Shown here: positions 43,161 to 51,546 of the stretch, in pieces
How positions within the stretch are numbered: position 1 is the stretch's first letter
How the letters are laid out: the number at the start of each line of letters is the position of its first letter
Assembly (NCBI GenBank): GCA_028726605.1
Contig: JAQYPV010000015.1
Coordinates: 28,513-92,512 of the forward strand
Source of the DNA: Peptoniphilaceae bacterium
GTDB lineage: Bacteria; Bacillota; Clostridia; Tissierellales; Peptoniphilaceae
DNA: 64,000 nucleotides
Direction: 5' to 3'
Made by a program: the position numbers and the translations under genes
Notes under the pieces: generated by a model
Seen by the model: the letters and a program-made list of their open reading frames with translations, nothing else
Databases searched by the model: none
What the model was told of the DNA's origin: nothing

Positions 43161-43535
43161 TGTCTTACTCCTCTGTGATCACGCCGCTGCCACACATGCT
43201 CGATAACGCCCAATTTGCGGCTTATGGTCTATTTTACTCACGCGCCGACAGCCATACAAGAAATACATTTGATAGACATTATCCCCATAAAATCGCGCGT
43301 CCATGGTGCTCAGCGTGAGTTGTAACGTGCGCGAACAGCATCGCACCCGGTGTGGCGAACGCCAGTCGCAACGTGCGCGCGCCAAATGGCCATCGTTTCG
43401 TGCGCTGGCTGTATGGCGCCCAGTGTGCCTTGGGCGAATTTTGGCGTGCGCTCGGCGATAATCCCTTGATAAGGCCACATTTCGCTCCGCCAAGAACTCC
43501 TCACGCGGCAATCTGAGCCAAGCGTTTCACCGGTC
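43161..43535. other. Intergenic region, no gene seen
   Basis: Contains the carrier-gene leader (43161-43300) and a G+C-rich part with two copies of AACGTGCGCG 46 bp apart (43324, 43370). Short ORFs here look like shadows. Confidence 0.45.
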
Positions 43536-43822
43536 GTAGGGGCAATTTTGAAAAAAGCCACTAGAGCGTATACACGATCAAAAATGGTGTGGGCAAAATG
43601 GGCAAAGGCGCCTCGGCCGTCTATCTTTCAGGCGCGAAAATAGACGGAATTTGAGATAAAGGAGCATTTGCGGATACGCCACGCGCCAAAAATAGACGCT
43701 ATTGACTAAAACATTGAATTTCCCGGCACGCCGAATAGACGCTTTTAAGAGAAAACTCAGTTTGCCCATACCATTTTCGCGAAGCTATACGCCATCGCAA
43801 ACTTAATGCGATTTGCCCCTAC
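43536..43822. mobile_element. MITE-like element, 287 bp with 62-bp terminal inverted repeats
   Basis: The ends GTAGGGGCAA...TTGCCCCTAC align as gap-free inverted repeats over 62 bp, with conserved blocks GTAGGGGCAA, GCGTATA and AAAATGGTRTGGGCAAA. The interior has three direct copies of AATAGACG (43639, 43691, 43734) and a hairpin CCGTCTAT...ATAGACGG. No ORF could encode a transposase. No clear target-site duplication is visible. The right end creates the stop codon of the adjacent adhesin remnant. Confidence 0.7.
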
Positions 43823-43869
43823 GTGATGTGTTCGCAAAACGGAAAAGAATCGAGTTTCCCCCTACGATG

Positions 43870-44640
43870 GCTGATCGTCCGGCGGGCTGATCGTCCGGCG
43901 ACCATTCCGCTGAAGAGAAGTGGGTGGCTCGTGTCAAGCGCCGTAATGGGCGCCTCGTCCTTGCGGTTGAGCACCGTGACCGTTTTGAGCGGCACCAATG
44001 CCGTGGATTGCTCTGCACCGCCATTGATCTGGTAGAACACGCTGTACCCCGCAACCGGCGCCTCGCTCACAGCGTAGGTGAGGTTCGCCAGCAGCTCCAA
44101 CGTCTGAACATCACCATGTTTGAGCTTCAGCGTGGCGACGCCGTTGGCGTCGAATGGTGCGCCCTTCACCGTCTTGTTTACCAATTGCGGGTTACACCGT
44201 AATGTCGAACTCCCTCGTGCGGTCACCTGTCGTACCATCCGGGACGCTCTCCTTGACCGTGAGCTTCGCATACGTCCCTTCATAGGTATTCTCGAATACG
44301 GCAACCTTCGTCTGTCCGGCGATGATGGTCCCGGCCTGTGTTTTGGACACCTCTGAAAAGGCATAACCCAAGGGAATAGCATCCTCTGTTACTGTGTATG
44401 ATGCATCCTTTTGAAGGCCATAGATGATGACACGCTCACCTGCGTGAAGCGAGAACGCATTCGACAGGGTTCCCGTGCTCGTACTCGTGACGCCTTCTCC
44501 CACTTTATCTCCCGTCGCATTGTACACAAAATGAGGATGGGATGCGTTCGGCACATCTCCGCTGAGCGTCAGTTGAAAACCAAAGCTCTGATTCGGATCG
44601 GGATCTCCGAAATCGAAGACGACACACCGTCTTGCCGATC
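43870..44640 (-). pseudogene. Remnant of a pilin-type (Spy0128/FctA-like isopeptide) surface adhesin
   Basis: Reading from 44640 on the minus strand: NQSFGFQLTLSG, then ASYTVTEDAIPLGYAFSEVS, VAVFENTY and KLTVKESVPDGTTGDRTREF, the recurring signature of streptococcal pilin isopeptide-linkage repeats. A stop follows at about 44192. The next repeat continues in another frame (FDANGVATLKLKHGDVQTLE ... YAVSEAPVAGYSVFYQINGG), so a frameshift separates them. No signal peptide, start or LPXTG anchor remains; the 5' side is cut near the flippase gene and the 3' side ends at the MITE-like element. Clearly a decayed fragment of a multi-repeat adhesin. Confidence 0.8.
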
Positions 44641-44747
44641 ACTTCCTTTTCATCATGTGCTTCTTGAGTGAGGCGGCTTTCATTAAACGAACCGCCCTTC
44701 TGGAAGGTTTGTCCGGAATGGTGGATAATGGGAGAAAAGGAGGGTTT

Positions 44748-46262
44748 ATGCGCCTGGAAAAAGTCATTCGCAATTCCAAATTTCTGCTGGTGCAGCGCGC
44801 GGCGCAGATGGTCGCGCAGTTTGCGGTGCGCACGGCTTTTTTGTGGACCATCGGCGTCTCGTATTTGGGACTCAGTGCGGTCTTCGGCGACATCTTCATG
44901 ATGCTCTCGCTCGTGGAGCTGGGCATCGGGACGGCCTTCACCTACTTTTTATATGAGCCCATCGCCCAAGAAGACCACCAGCACATCCGCGACCTCTTGG
45001 AGCTGTACCGACGTGCCTATCTCGCGGTCGCCGGCATCGTGGCCGTCATCGGCATCGCCCTCTTTCCCTTTTTGCCGCAGCTGGTCCAATCCGACGTGGC
45101 ACTATCGGAACTCCAGAGCGTCTACCTGCTGTTGCTCGCAAACACCGTGGCCGGCTACTTCTTCAGTTACCGCCAGACCGTCTTCACAGCCTACCAGGCG
45201 CAGTACGTGAACGCCGCCTGGTACAGCATCTTCTACCTCTTGACCGCCGCCGGGCAGATCGTCGTGCTCTTTCTCACGAAAAACTACCTGGCCTTCCTCG
45301 CCGTGGACGTGCTCTTCCAGCTGCTGCGCAACCTGCTCCTGGCGCGTCTCGTCACGCGCGCCTATCCCGCCGTCTTCGAGAAGACCCCGCGCCCGCTCCC
45401 CGCGGACGAAAAACGCTTCGTGTTCCAGCGCGTCGCCGCCCTCTTCTTCCACCGACTGGGGTCAGTGGCCATGAACGGCACGGACAGCCTCGTGATGTCC
45501 TTCTTCGCCCGCCTCTCGTTTGTGGGCCTCTACGCCAACTACATGCTGGTCTACAAAGGCGTCCTCACCATCGCCGCGCAGCTCTTTGCCGTCCTCACGC
45601 CGAGCGTCGGAAATCTCAGCGTCACCGAAAACCGCCAAAAATCCCGCGCCGTCTTCGAACGCCTGTTCTTCGCCAACGCCTGGATTGCCCTCTACGTCGG
45701 GCTGGGATTGGCGCTTCTCTTAAATCCCTTCCTCTCGTTCTGGCTCTCCGAGGCCTACGTCCTGCCCCTCGCCTATCCCCTGCTCATCGGACTGATGTTT
45801 TTCACCACGATGATCCGCCAATCCGCCGTCACCTTCAATCAGGCCGGTGGCTACTTCTGGCAGACTCGCTACAAGCCGCTGGTAGAAGCCGCACTGGACC
45901 TGGGCTTCTCCCTGCTCTTCGCCCACCTCCTCGGCCCCATCGGCATCGTGCTCGGCAACATCGCAAGTCTTGTTCTGGTGAGCGTCTGGTACGACGGCTT
46001 CATCCTGTACCGGGACTGGTTTCACGCGCCCTTCGCCGATTACCTGCGCCGGACGGCCCTCGCCTTTCTGGCCTTTTTCGCACTCGGCGGCCTCACCTTT
46101 GCGATGCTGTCCGCGGCCTCCCGGTGGGGGCTGGGCTTTATTGGGCAGGCCGTGCTGCTCACCCTCTTCGTGAACGGCACGCTCTTCGTCGCCCTCCGAA
46201 AGACCGACGCCTTCCAGTACTATTGGGGCATCCTCCAAAAGCGCATCAAAAAAAGAGCCTAG
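44748..46262 (+). CDS. Polysaccharide flippase-like membrane protein (Wzx/PST type)
   Basis: 504 residues, about 12-14 spans, MOP/PST superfamily type flippase. N-terminal KVIRNSKFLLVQRAAQMVAQFAVRTAFLWTIGVSYLGLSAVF and VELGIGTAFTYFLYEPIA are typical of oligosaccharide-unit translocases in Firmicute capsule loci. The ATG at 44748 (MRLEKVI) follows GGAGGG; the 31 upstream codons of the ORF-track entry are not needed. No glycosyltransferases adjoin; a polysaccharide gene group lies 11 kb away at 56.8-61.6 kb. Followed immediately by a terminator that overlaps the stop codon. Confidence 0.82.
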   Translation: MRLEKVIRNSKFLLVQRAAQMVAQFAVRTAFLWTIGVSYLGLSAVFGDIFMMLSLVELGIGTAFTYFLYEPIAQEDHQHIRDLLELYRRAYLAVAGIVAVIGIALFPFLPQLVQSDVALSELQSVYLLLLANTVAGYFFSYRQTVFTAYQAQYVNAAWYSIFYLLTAAGQIVVLFLTKNYLAFLAVDVLFQLLRNLLLARLVTRAYPAVFEKTPRPLPADEKRFVFQRVAALFFHRLGSVAMNGTDSLVMSFFARLSFVGLYANYMLVYKGVLTIAAQLFAVLTPSVGNLSVTENRQKSRAVFERLFFANAWIALYVGLGLALLLNPFLSFWLSEAYVLPLAYPLLIGLMFFTTMIRQSAVTFNQAGGYFWQTRYKPLVEAALDLGFSLLFAHLLGPIGIVLGNIASLVLVSVWYDGFILYRDWFHAPFADYLRRTALAFLAFFALGGLTFAMLSAASRWGLGFIGQAVLLTLFVNGTLFVALRKTDAFQYYWGILQKRIKKRA

Positions 46263-46282
46263 ATCCGAAGGCTCTTTTTTTT
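46251..46282. terminator. Terminator overlapping the flippase stop codon
   Basis: AAAAAAAGAGCC, TAGATCCGAA, GGCTCTTTTTTTT; the TAG stop sits in the loop. A- and T-runs on both sides allow use from either strand, including by mgtE on minus. Confidence 0.9.
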
Positions 46283-46376
46283 CTGACGAAACGGACGATT
46301 GCGGCATCTCTTTTCCATTCATTACGCTTTCCCTTTTCGTATGATTTGGGCTTCTCGACGAATCGTTGTGGTCCTC

Positions 46377-47699
46377 CTAACGAATGAGCGGCAGAAACGC
46401 CTGCGCCAGCCCAAGGAGCAGGAAAAAGCCCAACGTGTCCGTCACCGTCGTCAGAAAGATGGAACTCGCCAGTGCCGGGTCCTTCCCGAGCTTCTTCAAC
46501 AACACCGGGATGAGCAGCCCCGCCACGCCGCCGATGACCATGTTGCCGACCATCGCCAAGACCACGATGACCCCTAAGAACCCATTGCGATACACCACGA
46601 TGACGACGAGAGCCGTGATCGCCCCGATGATGAGGCCGTTCATCGCCCCGCCGAAGATCTCTTTCACGAGCTGCGCCCGCGCCTCCTCCCGGTCGACGCC
46701 GTCCTTGGAGAGCGCCCGGATGATGATGGACATGGTCTGCGAGCCGGCATTCCCGCCCATCCCGCTGATGATGGTCATGATGGCCGACAGCGCCACCACC
46801 TGCGCGATGGTGTCCTCAAAGAGGTTCACCACACTCGACGCCAAAAACGCCGTCAGAAGATTCACTATGAGCCACGGCAGCCGCATCTTAATCGACGCCG
46901 TAAGCGGCGTGTCCAGGTCTTCCTCCACGTTTGCGCCGGCCAGCTGCATCATGTCCTCCTCGTGTTCCTCCACGATGACGTCGATGATGTCGTCCACGGT
47001 GATGATGCCCAGAATCCGCCCACTCGAGACCACCGGAATGGCGTTCAGATCGTACTTGGTCACCAGCCGTGCCGCTTCCTCCTGATCCTCCTCCGGCGCA
47101 ATCGAAATGACGTGCTCGTGCATGAACGCCGCCATGGGCTCATCCGCCTCCGCCAGGAGAATGTCCCGCAAGTCCACGGCCCCGATGAGCCGCCGGTTCT
47201 CGTCCACGATGTAGATGGTCTCGATCTGCTCCGTCTTGGGGCCGATCTGACGGATCTTCTCCAGCGCGTCCGTGGCCGTCATGGTGCTGCGCAGCGCGAT
47301 GTAGCGCGTGGTCATGATGCCGCCCGCAGACTCTTCCGGATAGCGCAAGAGCTCCGTGATCGTGCGCCGATCCTCCGACTTCATGAGGTCCACCAGCGCC
47401 TTGCGCCGTCCGATGGTCATGTCTCCCAAAATGTCCACGATGTCGTCTTTTTCCATGAAGCGAAAGACGAAGAGCAGTCGGTGATTCCCGAGGTGATCCA
47501 CCATGCGCATCCGGTCGCGATCCTCCGAGACCTCAATGACCTTGGCGAGCGACGGATCGTCCAGCATCTCCTCAAAGCGCGAGAGTTCCTCATCGTCCAA
47601 GTCTGCCGCCGCACCGGCGATGTCGACCGGCTCCACCGTCTCAAACAGAGAGGCAATCTTGCCCACACGATTCTGTTGAATGAGTTCCACTAAGGACAC
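46377..47699 (-). CDS. mgtE: Magnesium transporter MgtE
   Basis: 440 residues. N-terminal helical MgtE_N domain (about 1-120), two CBS domains (about 125-250, with the ESAGGIMTTRYIAL and AIPVVSSGRILGIITVDDIIDVI segments) that gate by Mg2+ binding, and five C-terminal spans including SGMGGNAGSQT. Start chosen as GTG 47699 (MSLVELIQ) because AAGGAGGGG precedes it by 5 nt; the ORF-track TTG at 47714 would lie upstream of that SD. A TATAAT box sits at 47741-47746. No M-box leader is visible. Confidence 0.95.
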   Translation of the reverse strand: MSLVELIQQNRVGKIASLFETVEPVDIAGAAADLDDEELSRFEEMLDDPSLAKVIEVSEDRDRMRMVDHLGNHRLLFVFRFMEKDDIVDILGDMTIGRRKALVDLMKSEDRRTITELLRYPEESAGGIMTTRYIALRSTMTATDALEKIRQIGPKTEQIETIYIVDENRRLIGAVDLRDILLAEADEPMAAFMHEHVISIAPEEDQEEAARLVTKYDLNAIPVVSSGRILGIITVDDIIDVIVEEHEEDMMQLAGANVEEDLDTPLTASIKMRLPWLIVNLLTAFLASSVVNLFEDTIAQVVALSAIMTIISGMGGNAGSQTMSIIIRALSKDGVDREEARAQLVKEIFGGAMNGLIIGAITALVVIVVYRNGFLGVIVVLAMVGNMVIGGVAGLLIPVLLKKLGKDPALASSIFLTTVTDTLGFFLLLGLAQAFLPLIR

Positions 47700-47751
47700 G
47701 CGCCCCTCCTTCAATGCTTCGTTGCGTCAAAACCTCCTCTATTATACAAAG

Positions 47752-47783
47752 AACAGCCGCCAAAAATTGCTTTGGCGACTGTT
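47752..47783 (-). terminator. Probable terminator of the lysine ABC transporter operon
   Basis: Minus strand AACAGTCGCCAAA, GCAAT, TTTTGGCGGCTGTT (one G-U pair) then CTTTG. Strong stem, weak T-run. Confidence 0.65.
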
Positions 47784-47830
47784 TCTATCGGGCCGACCCG
47801 ACCCGTTGGCGATGCCCCCCAGGCATCGCG

Positions 47831-48559
47831 CTATTGACGCAGAAACTCCACGAGTTCCCGCGACTTCGGCCGTTCAAAGATCTCCTCCGGCGTGCCAATC
47901 TCCTGCAACACGCCGTTCACCATGAAGGCAACCCGGCTGGAGACGTTGCGCGCAAAACGCATCTCGTGCGTCACGACGACCATCGTCATGCCGTCCTGCG
48001 CCAGATCCTGCATGACGTTCAACACTTCGCCCACGTTCTGCGGGTCCAGCGCCGAGGTGGGCTCGTCGAAGAGCAACACCTCCGGGCCCATGGAAAGCGC
48101 CCGCGCGATGGCGACGCGCTGCTGCTGGCCGCCGGAAATCTGATGGGGTTTGGCGTCCGTGTACTCCACCATGCCCACGCGCTCGAGGTGCTTCTGGGCC
48201 ACGCCGAGGGCCTCGTCATGGCTGCGCTTTAACACCTTCTCCTGCCCCAAGAGGCAGTTCTCCAAGACGGTCAAGTTCTTAAACAAGTTGAACGACTGGA
48301 ACACCATGCCCACCTTGGTGGTGTAGTGGCGCACGTCAAAGCCCGGAACCAAGATGGATTCCCCGTGAAAGAGGATGTCGCCCCCCGTCGGCTCCTCCAA
48401 GAGGTTGAGGCACCGGAGGAATGTGGATTTGCCTGAGCCCGACGGGCCGATGACGGACACCACCTCGCCCGGCAAGAGCGAAAGTGAAATATCTCGTAAA
48501 ACGGTCTTCTCTCCGAACTGCTTTTGTAATTGTCTGCTCTCTAAAATCGCCTGTGTCAT
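47831..48559 (-). CDS. Amino acid ABC transporter ATP-binding protein (lysine-controlled)
   Basis: 242 residues, polar amino acid uptake ATPase family. Walker [11 protein letters not shown]-loop [11 protein letters not shown], signature [15 protein letters not shown], Walker [17 protein letters not shown] at 48559, one base after the stop of the upstream receptor-permease gene, so a coupled operon. Cytosolic energiser of the transporter. The lysine riboswitch upstream of the operon implies lysine (or a basic amino acid) as substrate. Confidence 0.93.
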   Translation of the reverse strand: MTQAILESRQLQKQFGEKTVLRDISLSLLPGEVVSVIGPSGSGKSTFLRCLNLLEEPTGGDILFHGESILVPGFDVRHYTTKVGMVFQSFNLFKNLTVLENCLLGQEKVLKRSHDEALGVAQKHLERVGMVEYTDAKPHQISGGQQQRVAIARALSMGPEVLLFDEPTSALDPQNVGEVLNVMQDLAQDGMTMVVVTHEMRFARNVSSRVAFMVNGVLQEIGTPEEIFERPKSRELVEFLRQ

Positions 48560-48560
48560 C

Positions 48561-50138
48561 TCACGCCCCCTGTCCCGTTGCACTCTGCATCGAAAAACGA
48601 CTGTCACCATTGACCTGCTTGCCCAATAACCGCACGAGAAAGTTCGCCACGCGCGTCAGGATGAAGTAGATGATGGCCACGATGAAGTAGGCCTGGAAGA
48701 TCTGGAAGGTCGAGCCGGCGACGGACTTGGTGACGAAGAAGAGCTCAGTCACCGAAATGACGTTCAAGACCGACGTGTCTTTGATGTTGACGATGAGCTC
48801 ATTGCCGATGGACGGCAGGATGGCCCGCATGGCCTGCGGCAGGATGACGTGGCGCATCTTCTGGCTGTGCGTAAGGCCGATGGCGTGGGAGGCTTCAAAC
48901 TGCCCCACATCCACGGCGTCGATGCCGCCCCGGATTGTCTCGGCGAGATACGCGCCAGTGTTGATGGAGACGATCAAGACGGCCGCAAAGAGCGCGTTCA
49001 TGTCCACGCCCAGGAACTGCTTTGAGCCGTAGTAGATCAGCATCGCCTGAACGATCATCGGGGTGGAGCGGAAGAGTTCCACATAGCAAGTGCCCAGAAT
49101 CTGGAAGAAGCGGATGACCCATTTGGACGGACCGCTCTTGCGCTTCGTGGGAATGGAACGCACCACTTGCACGATGAATCCGATCACGAGGCCAAAGGCC
49201 GTGCCCAAGATGGAGATCAAGAGCGTCACCAGCATGCCGCGCAGGAACAGACCATTGTACTCACTCCAGATGCTCGCCACCGTGGCGAAGAATCCGGCGT
49301 CATCCGTCTGTTCGGCATCGGGATTGGACTGCAGCGCGACCATGTTGTCCATGGTCTCCTGACGCGTCTCTTCCGGGATCTGCGCCAGCGCCTCGTTGAG
49401 CGCGGCCAGGAGCGGACTGTTTTTGGCGACGCCGACGGCAATGGACGTGTCCTCAGGCGAGGCTTCAAAGCCCTGCCCTTCGGCGAACTCCACCATGGCG
49501 AGGTCGGCATCCGCCATGGTCGCCGCCAAAGCGCCCGGACGCTCCGAGACGTAGCCGTCGATGGACCCCGCTTTGAGCGCCGTGATCATGGTCGGAAACG
49601 CGTCCATGGCCGTCTGTTTGTTCACATTGGGGATCTGATCCACGAGCGTGTAGTGGAAGGTGTTGAGCTGCGCCGTGATCTTGGCGCCGTCAAAATCCGA
49701 AAGAGCCGTGGCGCCCGCGTACTGTCCCGCCTTCTGCACGACCAGAACGATGTCGGACGTGTAGTAGTTCTCGGTGAAGTCGATGACTTCTTTGCGCTCC
49801 GCCGTGGGCGACATGCCCGCAATGATGGCGTCGATCTTGCCCGACGTCAACGCCGGCAAAAGCCCGTCCCACTCGATCTTCTGAATCTCCACCGGCCGTC
49901 CCAGCTTTTCGGCGAGGGATTTGGCCATCTGCACGTCGTAGCCGTTGGCGTACTCGCCCGGACTGTTCGCCACGGGCACCGCGCCGTTGGCGTCCGTGGA
50001 CTGCGACCAGTTGAACGGCGCGTAGTTCACTTCCATGCCCACCCGCAAGGGGGCGACCTCCGCGTCCTGCGCGTGCACGGGCACGATGGCAAGGACCAGC
50101 GCCACGACCATCATCCCAAGCGTTCTCAAAATCCTCAT
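48561..50138 (-). CDS. Fused solute-binding protein and permease of the lysine-controlled ABC transporter
   Basis: 525 residues in one chain: signal peptide ([20 protein letters not shown], cleaved or retained as anchor), extracellular type-3 solute-binding domain (about 28-285, [14 protein letters not shown] and [15 protein letters not shown]), then a HisM/GlnP-type permease (about 295-510) with the ATPase-contact EAA loop [22 protein letters not shown]. This GlnPQ-like fusion is known in Firmicutes. ATG at 50138 with GGAAGGAG; the ORF-track start is 18 codons early. Controlled by a lysine riboswitch and terminator about 60-280 bp upstream. Confidence 0.93.
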   Translation of the reverse strand: MRILRTLGMMVVALVLAIVPVHAQDAEVAPLRVGMEVNYAPFNWSQSTDANGAVPVANSPGEYANGYDVQMAKSLAEKLGRPVEIQKIEWDGLLPALTSGKIDAIIAGMSPTAERKEVIDFTENYYTSDIVLVVQKAGQYAGATALSDFDGAKITAQLNTFHYTLVDQIPNVNKQTAMDAFPTMITALKAGSIDGYVSERPGALAATMADADLAMVEFAEGQGFEASPEDTSIAVGVAKNSPLLAALNEALAQIPEETRQETMDNMVALQSNPDAEQTDDAGFFATVASIWSEYNGLFLRGMLVTLLISILGTAFGLVIGFIVQVVRSIPTKRKSGPSKWVIRFFQILGTCYVELFRSTPMIVQAMLIYYGSKQFLGVDMNALFAAVLIVSINTGAYLAETIRGGIDAVDVGQFEASHAIGLTHSQKMRHVILPQAMRAILPSIGNELIVNIKDTSVLNVISVTELFFVTKSVAGSTFQIFQAYFIVAIIYFILTRVANFLVRLLGKQVNGDSRFSMQSATGQGA

Positions 50139-50201
50139 TGTTCTCTCCTTCCTCCGTTGGCCAAGCCACGGGGTACTGAGTGAATCCCGCAAAAATCAAA
50201 T

Positions 50202-50228
50202 AAAAAAAGGAAAGGCTTGCGCCTTTCC
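50202..50228 (-). terminator. Riboswitch-linked intrinsic terminator
   Basis: Minus strand GGAAAGGC, GCAA, GCCTTTCC, TTTTTTT, directly after the lysine riboswitch and before the transporter genes; expected expression platform for ligand-dependent termination. Confidence 0.88.
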
Positions 50229-50249
50229 ACGACGTGGTTCACTCAAGAT

Positions 50250-50425
50250 AGCGCAACACCGTATACGGTGACAGTCCGAAATCTGTTCGATTCCGGCCCA
50301 ACGGAAGCGCGCGTCCGCTCTCCCATTTCGGCGAATTCGCCTTTCCCCTCCTTCTTCGGCCACCGCCTCCAAAGGGTACTCATCGTCTTCGCGCCTCTAC
50401 CTCATCAGATGACAAGGAGTATTGA
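50250..50425 (-). promoter_or_regulatory. Lysine riboswitch (L-box)
   Basis: The minus strand carries the conserved core in order: GGTAGAGGCGCGAAGA, GATGAGTA, CTTTGGAGG, GGCCGAAG, AAAGGCGAATTCGCCGAAA, and finally CGGACTGTCACC. This matches the lysine riboswitch consensus closely. Lysine binding should favour the downstream terminator and shut off the ABC transporter. I could not resolve the P1 helix with certainty; a 14-bp perfect palindrome CACCGTATACGGTG lies at its 3' side and may take part in the switch. Confidence 0.9.
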
Positions 50426-50434
50426 TTTTGGTAC

Positions 50435-50463
50435 AGTCTAGTGGTTTGTCCTGCGTCTGTCAA
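50435..50463 (-). promoter_or_regulatory. Promoter of the lysine riboswitch transcript
   Basis: Minus strand TTGACA, 17-nt spacer, TAGACT, with transcription start about 5-10 nt before the riboswitch. Confidence 0.85.
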
Positions 50464-50487
50464 GACCAATTGCGCTTACAGGACAAA

Positions 50488-51489
50488 TTATTTGGGACCA
50501 AAGAACATCCAGATCAGCTGGGGCATGAAGACGAGGAACACCGTCGCCACCGGCTGCGTGGCCGCGTAGTAGTTGGAGACGCGGTTGTCCTGCGTCACTT
50601 CCAAGAGCGCCCCCAGTGAAGGCGCACTCGTCATGGAGCCCGTCGTGGTTCCCAGCGCCCCAAAGAGCGGCAACTTGAAGAGGCGGTACGCCATGAGGAA
50701 GCTCGCGATCGACGAGCCTAAGGTGATGATGACACCGGCGAAGAAGAGCTTGATGCCGTACTGGGAGACGACTTCCACAAAACCCGCGCCGGCATTGGCC
50801 CCGGCCTGCATCAGGAAGAACGCCAGACCCAGATCCCGCACGAGTTCCATGTTTCTCTTCTCGTAGGTGAAGTTCACGGGACCGATGTGGCCGAAGTGAC
50901 CCAGAATGATGCCGGCGATGAGAGCGCCGCCGCCGTTGCCGAGCGAGATTTTGATCGACGGGCCGACAGGGATAGTGAAGCTGCCGATGAGCACACCCAA
51001 GACGATGGCGAGCGCAATGCCGAAGAGACCGTGCGGCTCAAAGTCGATGAGCTGCTTCTGGCTCTCTTTTGAGAGGGCCGTCTTGGACTCGGGCACGGTG
51101 AGCTTTTCGTTTTCGGCCACGCGGTCGGCGTGGAGCATTTTGGGCACCAATTGCACGAGCAGCACCACACCCACGAGGCCGACGACGTAGGAAATCCCGT
51201 AGCCGACGCCCGGAAGCGGGGACGGCGTGAGGCTCGTCACGGTTCCGAGCATGGCGGTTGACGTCAAGGCGCCCGTCCCGAGGCCCAGCGCCAGCTCGAT
51301 GGGAATGCCCATGAACTGCGAAACGAAGACGATCAGAATTCCCCCGACGATACAGGTCAAAATGGCGATGAACAGGAAACTCAAGCCGTTCTTTTTGACG
51401 TTGTTCACGAACGTCTTGCCGGCCATGAGGCCAATCGGCGCGAGGAAAAGGAAGAGGACTTCCGTGATGGATCTCCACGAAAGGAACAC
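50488..51489 (-). CDS. AspT/YbjL-type carrier, probably 5'-truncated
   Basis: 333 residues made of two Asp-Al_Ex type membrane halves (PF06826): half 1 VLFLFLAPIGLMAGKTFVNN to GALTSTAMLGTV, half 2 LGLAFFLMQAGANAGAGFVE to GSMTSAPSLGALLE. Full members are about 380-560 residues and start with two or more extra spans; here the frame opens abruptly at a GTG with no SD, and the fbp promoter occupies the place where the N terminus should be. The central TrkA-C domains are also missing. It may be a non-functional remnant. No own promoter is visible. Confidence 0.65.
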   Translation of the reverse strand: MFLSWRSITEVLFLFLAPIGLMAGKTFVNNVKKNGLSFLFIAILTCIVGGILIVFVSQFMGIPIELALGLGTGALTSTAMLGTVTSLTPSPLPGVGYGISYVVGLVGVVLLVQLVPKMLHADRVAENEKLTVPESKTALSKESQKQLIDFEPHGLFGIALAIVLGVLIGSFTIPVGPSIKISLGNGGGALIAGIILGHFGHIGPVNFTYEKRNMELVRDLGLAFFLMQAGANAGAGFVEVVSQYGIKLFFAGVIITLGSSIASFLMAYRLFKLPLFGALGTTTGSMTSAPSLGALLEVTQDNRVSNYYAATQPVATVFLVFMPQLIWMFFGPK

Positions 51490-51510
51490 GGGAAGATGGC
51501 GTCGCTCTGC

Positions 51511-51516
51511 TATAAT
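51511..51516 (+). promoter_or_regulatory. -10 box of the fbp promoter
   Basis: A perfect TATAAT 31 bp before the fbp ATG; the -35 region is weak. It lies within 25 bp of the first codon of the divergent truncated carrier. Confidence 0.55.
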
Positions 51517-51546
51517 GAGAGAAAGTGAGAGAACAAAGGAGTGCGC

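Noticed and set aside
47700-47830. M-box magnesium riboswitch before mgtE
   Set aside because: The leader is only about 40 nt after the -10 box, too short for an M-box; the hairpin there fits the terminator of the neighbouring operon.
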